Of a DNA stretch of 64,000 nt, positions 63,729-64,000 are shown piece after piece (within the stretch, counting starts at the first letter, position 1; every line of letters starts with the position of its first letter). Source of the stretch: Mariniblastus sp. (GTDB taxonomy: Bacteria; Planctomycetota; Planctomycetia; Pirellulales; Pirellulaceae); NCBI GenBank assembly GCA_022447605.1, contig JAKVBG010000009.1, forward strand, positions 1 through 64,000, given 5' to 3'. The notes beneath the pieces are model-generated. The model made no database searches. It was not told the origin of the DNA and was given only the letters and a program-made list of their open reading frames with translations. Made by a program: the position numbers and the translations under genes.

Positions 63729-64000
63729 CTACATGCTTACGAACCGGCCGATATCCAGATAGATCACGAACAGCATCAGTCCCAGGATGAAAATCAGGCC
63801 GGCATACGTCAACACGATCTGGGCGCGCTCGCTGACTGGCCTGCGGAACAGGCCTTCGTAGGCCAGGAACAGCATGTGGCCGCCGTCGAGAACGGGGATC
63901 GGCAGGAAATTGACGATTGCCAGGTTGGCGCTCAGCAAGGTCAAAAACAGTAGCAACCGCGAGGTCCCCTGGCTCGCTTCGCTGGTAGCTGCCATGGCGA
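63729..64000 (-). CDS. rseP: RIP metalloprotease RseP (C-terminal fragment, runs off the window)
   Basis: Only about 90 C-terminal residues are present; the rest lies beyond base 64000. The part NLAIVNFLPIPVLDGGHMLF contains the third metal ligand motif LDG of site-2 proteases, followed by RRPVSERAQIVLTYAGLIFI, a final transmembrane helix and the carboxy end. RseP cleaves anti-sigma factors and leftover signal peptides in the membrane. The conserved helix sequence makes the family call safe, but the start and the HExxH motif are not visible here. Confidence 0.9.
   Translation of the reverse strand, partial: AMAATSEASQGTSRLLLFLTLLSANLAIVNFLPIPVLDGGHMLFLAYEGLFRRPVSERAQIVLTYAGLIFILGLMLFVIYLDIGRFVSM

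Overview
The window looks like a chromosomal segment of a Planctomycetota bacterium, probably from a marine or otherwise aquatic lineage close to the Pirellulales. This is an inference from gene content. It carries a double-length UvrA, a DUF1598 protein, a PEP-CTERM-tagged exported protein, an SHD1-like secreted protein, a 3-keto-disaccharide-hydrolase/DUF1080 protein, a sulfatase, a DUF3179 lipoprotein and a kinase-like receptor. Most genes have the GC-rich codon use expected of that group. Coding density is high, genes run on both strands in short operons, GTG and TTG starts are common, and I see no insertion sequence, prophage, CRISPR array, tRNA or rRNA.

Layout. 1-4.2 kb: the N-terminus of an acyl-AMP ligase (cut by the window edge), a small zinc-ribbon membrane protein, an unknown conserved protein, gapA, a methyltransferase and a small TPR protein. 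4.2-12.9 kb: one long minus-strand locus, read in the order kdsD, wzm-like, wzt-like, sulfotransferase, unknown GT-B-like protein, sulfotransferase, GT4, GT2. It fits assembly and ABC-dependent export of a sulfated surface polysaccharide. 13.3-19.6 kb: pgk with a DUF3467 gene, an asparaginase, a SUMF1-like secreted protein, a PEP-CTERM protein and a CBM9-like protein. 19.7-26.6 kb: a giant uvrA encoding two complete UvrA units plus an unexplained C-terminal domain. 27-38.9 kb: DUF1080, a condensation/acyltransferase-like enzyme, an SHD1 protein, the DUF3179 gene, mtnA, purE, an aminotransferase, der, a uracil-DNA glycosylase and DUF1598. 39.3-51 kb: an App1-like phosphatase, rpsD, lpdA, map, a TPR lipoprotein, fumC, pdxH, a GT39-type transferase, fabG and an enoyl-CoA hydratase. 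51-64 kb: an AtuA-like protein, lnt, moeA, trpG/pabA, a DegT aminotransferase, a sulfatase, an RNase Z-like protein, hemW, a degenerate kinase, a SpoU methylase and the 3' end of rseP.

The most notable observation is the DUF3179 lipoprotein gene at 30328-31551. It is interrupted by one in-frame UGA that falls where the family normally has the first cysteine of its CxxC motif, and the frame stays open for 273 further codons with family-like sequence. A hand-drawn stem-loop directly after the UGA has its apical loop 20 nt downstream, with a G among the first two loop bases, as in bacterial SECIS elements. This makes it a good candidate for an undescribed selenoprotein with a UxxC redox motif. 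Other points worth attention are the sulfated-polysaccharide export locus, the tandem UvrA with a non-consensus third ABC signature and a C-terminal extension of about 340 residues, a predicted pseudokinase, and a recurring class of 11-16 bp tandem repeats between genes.
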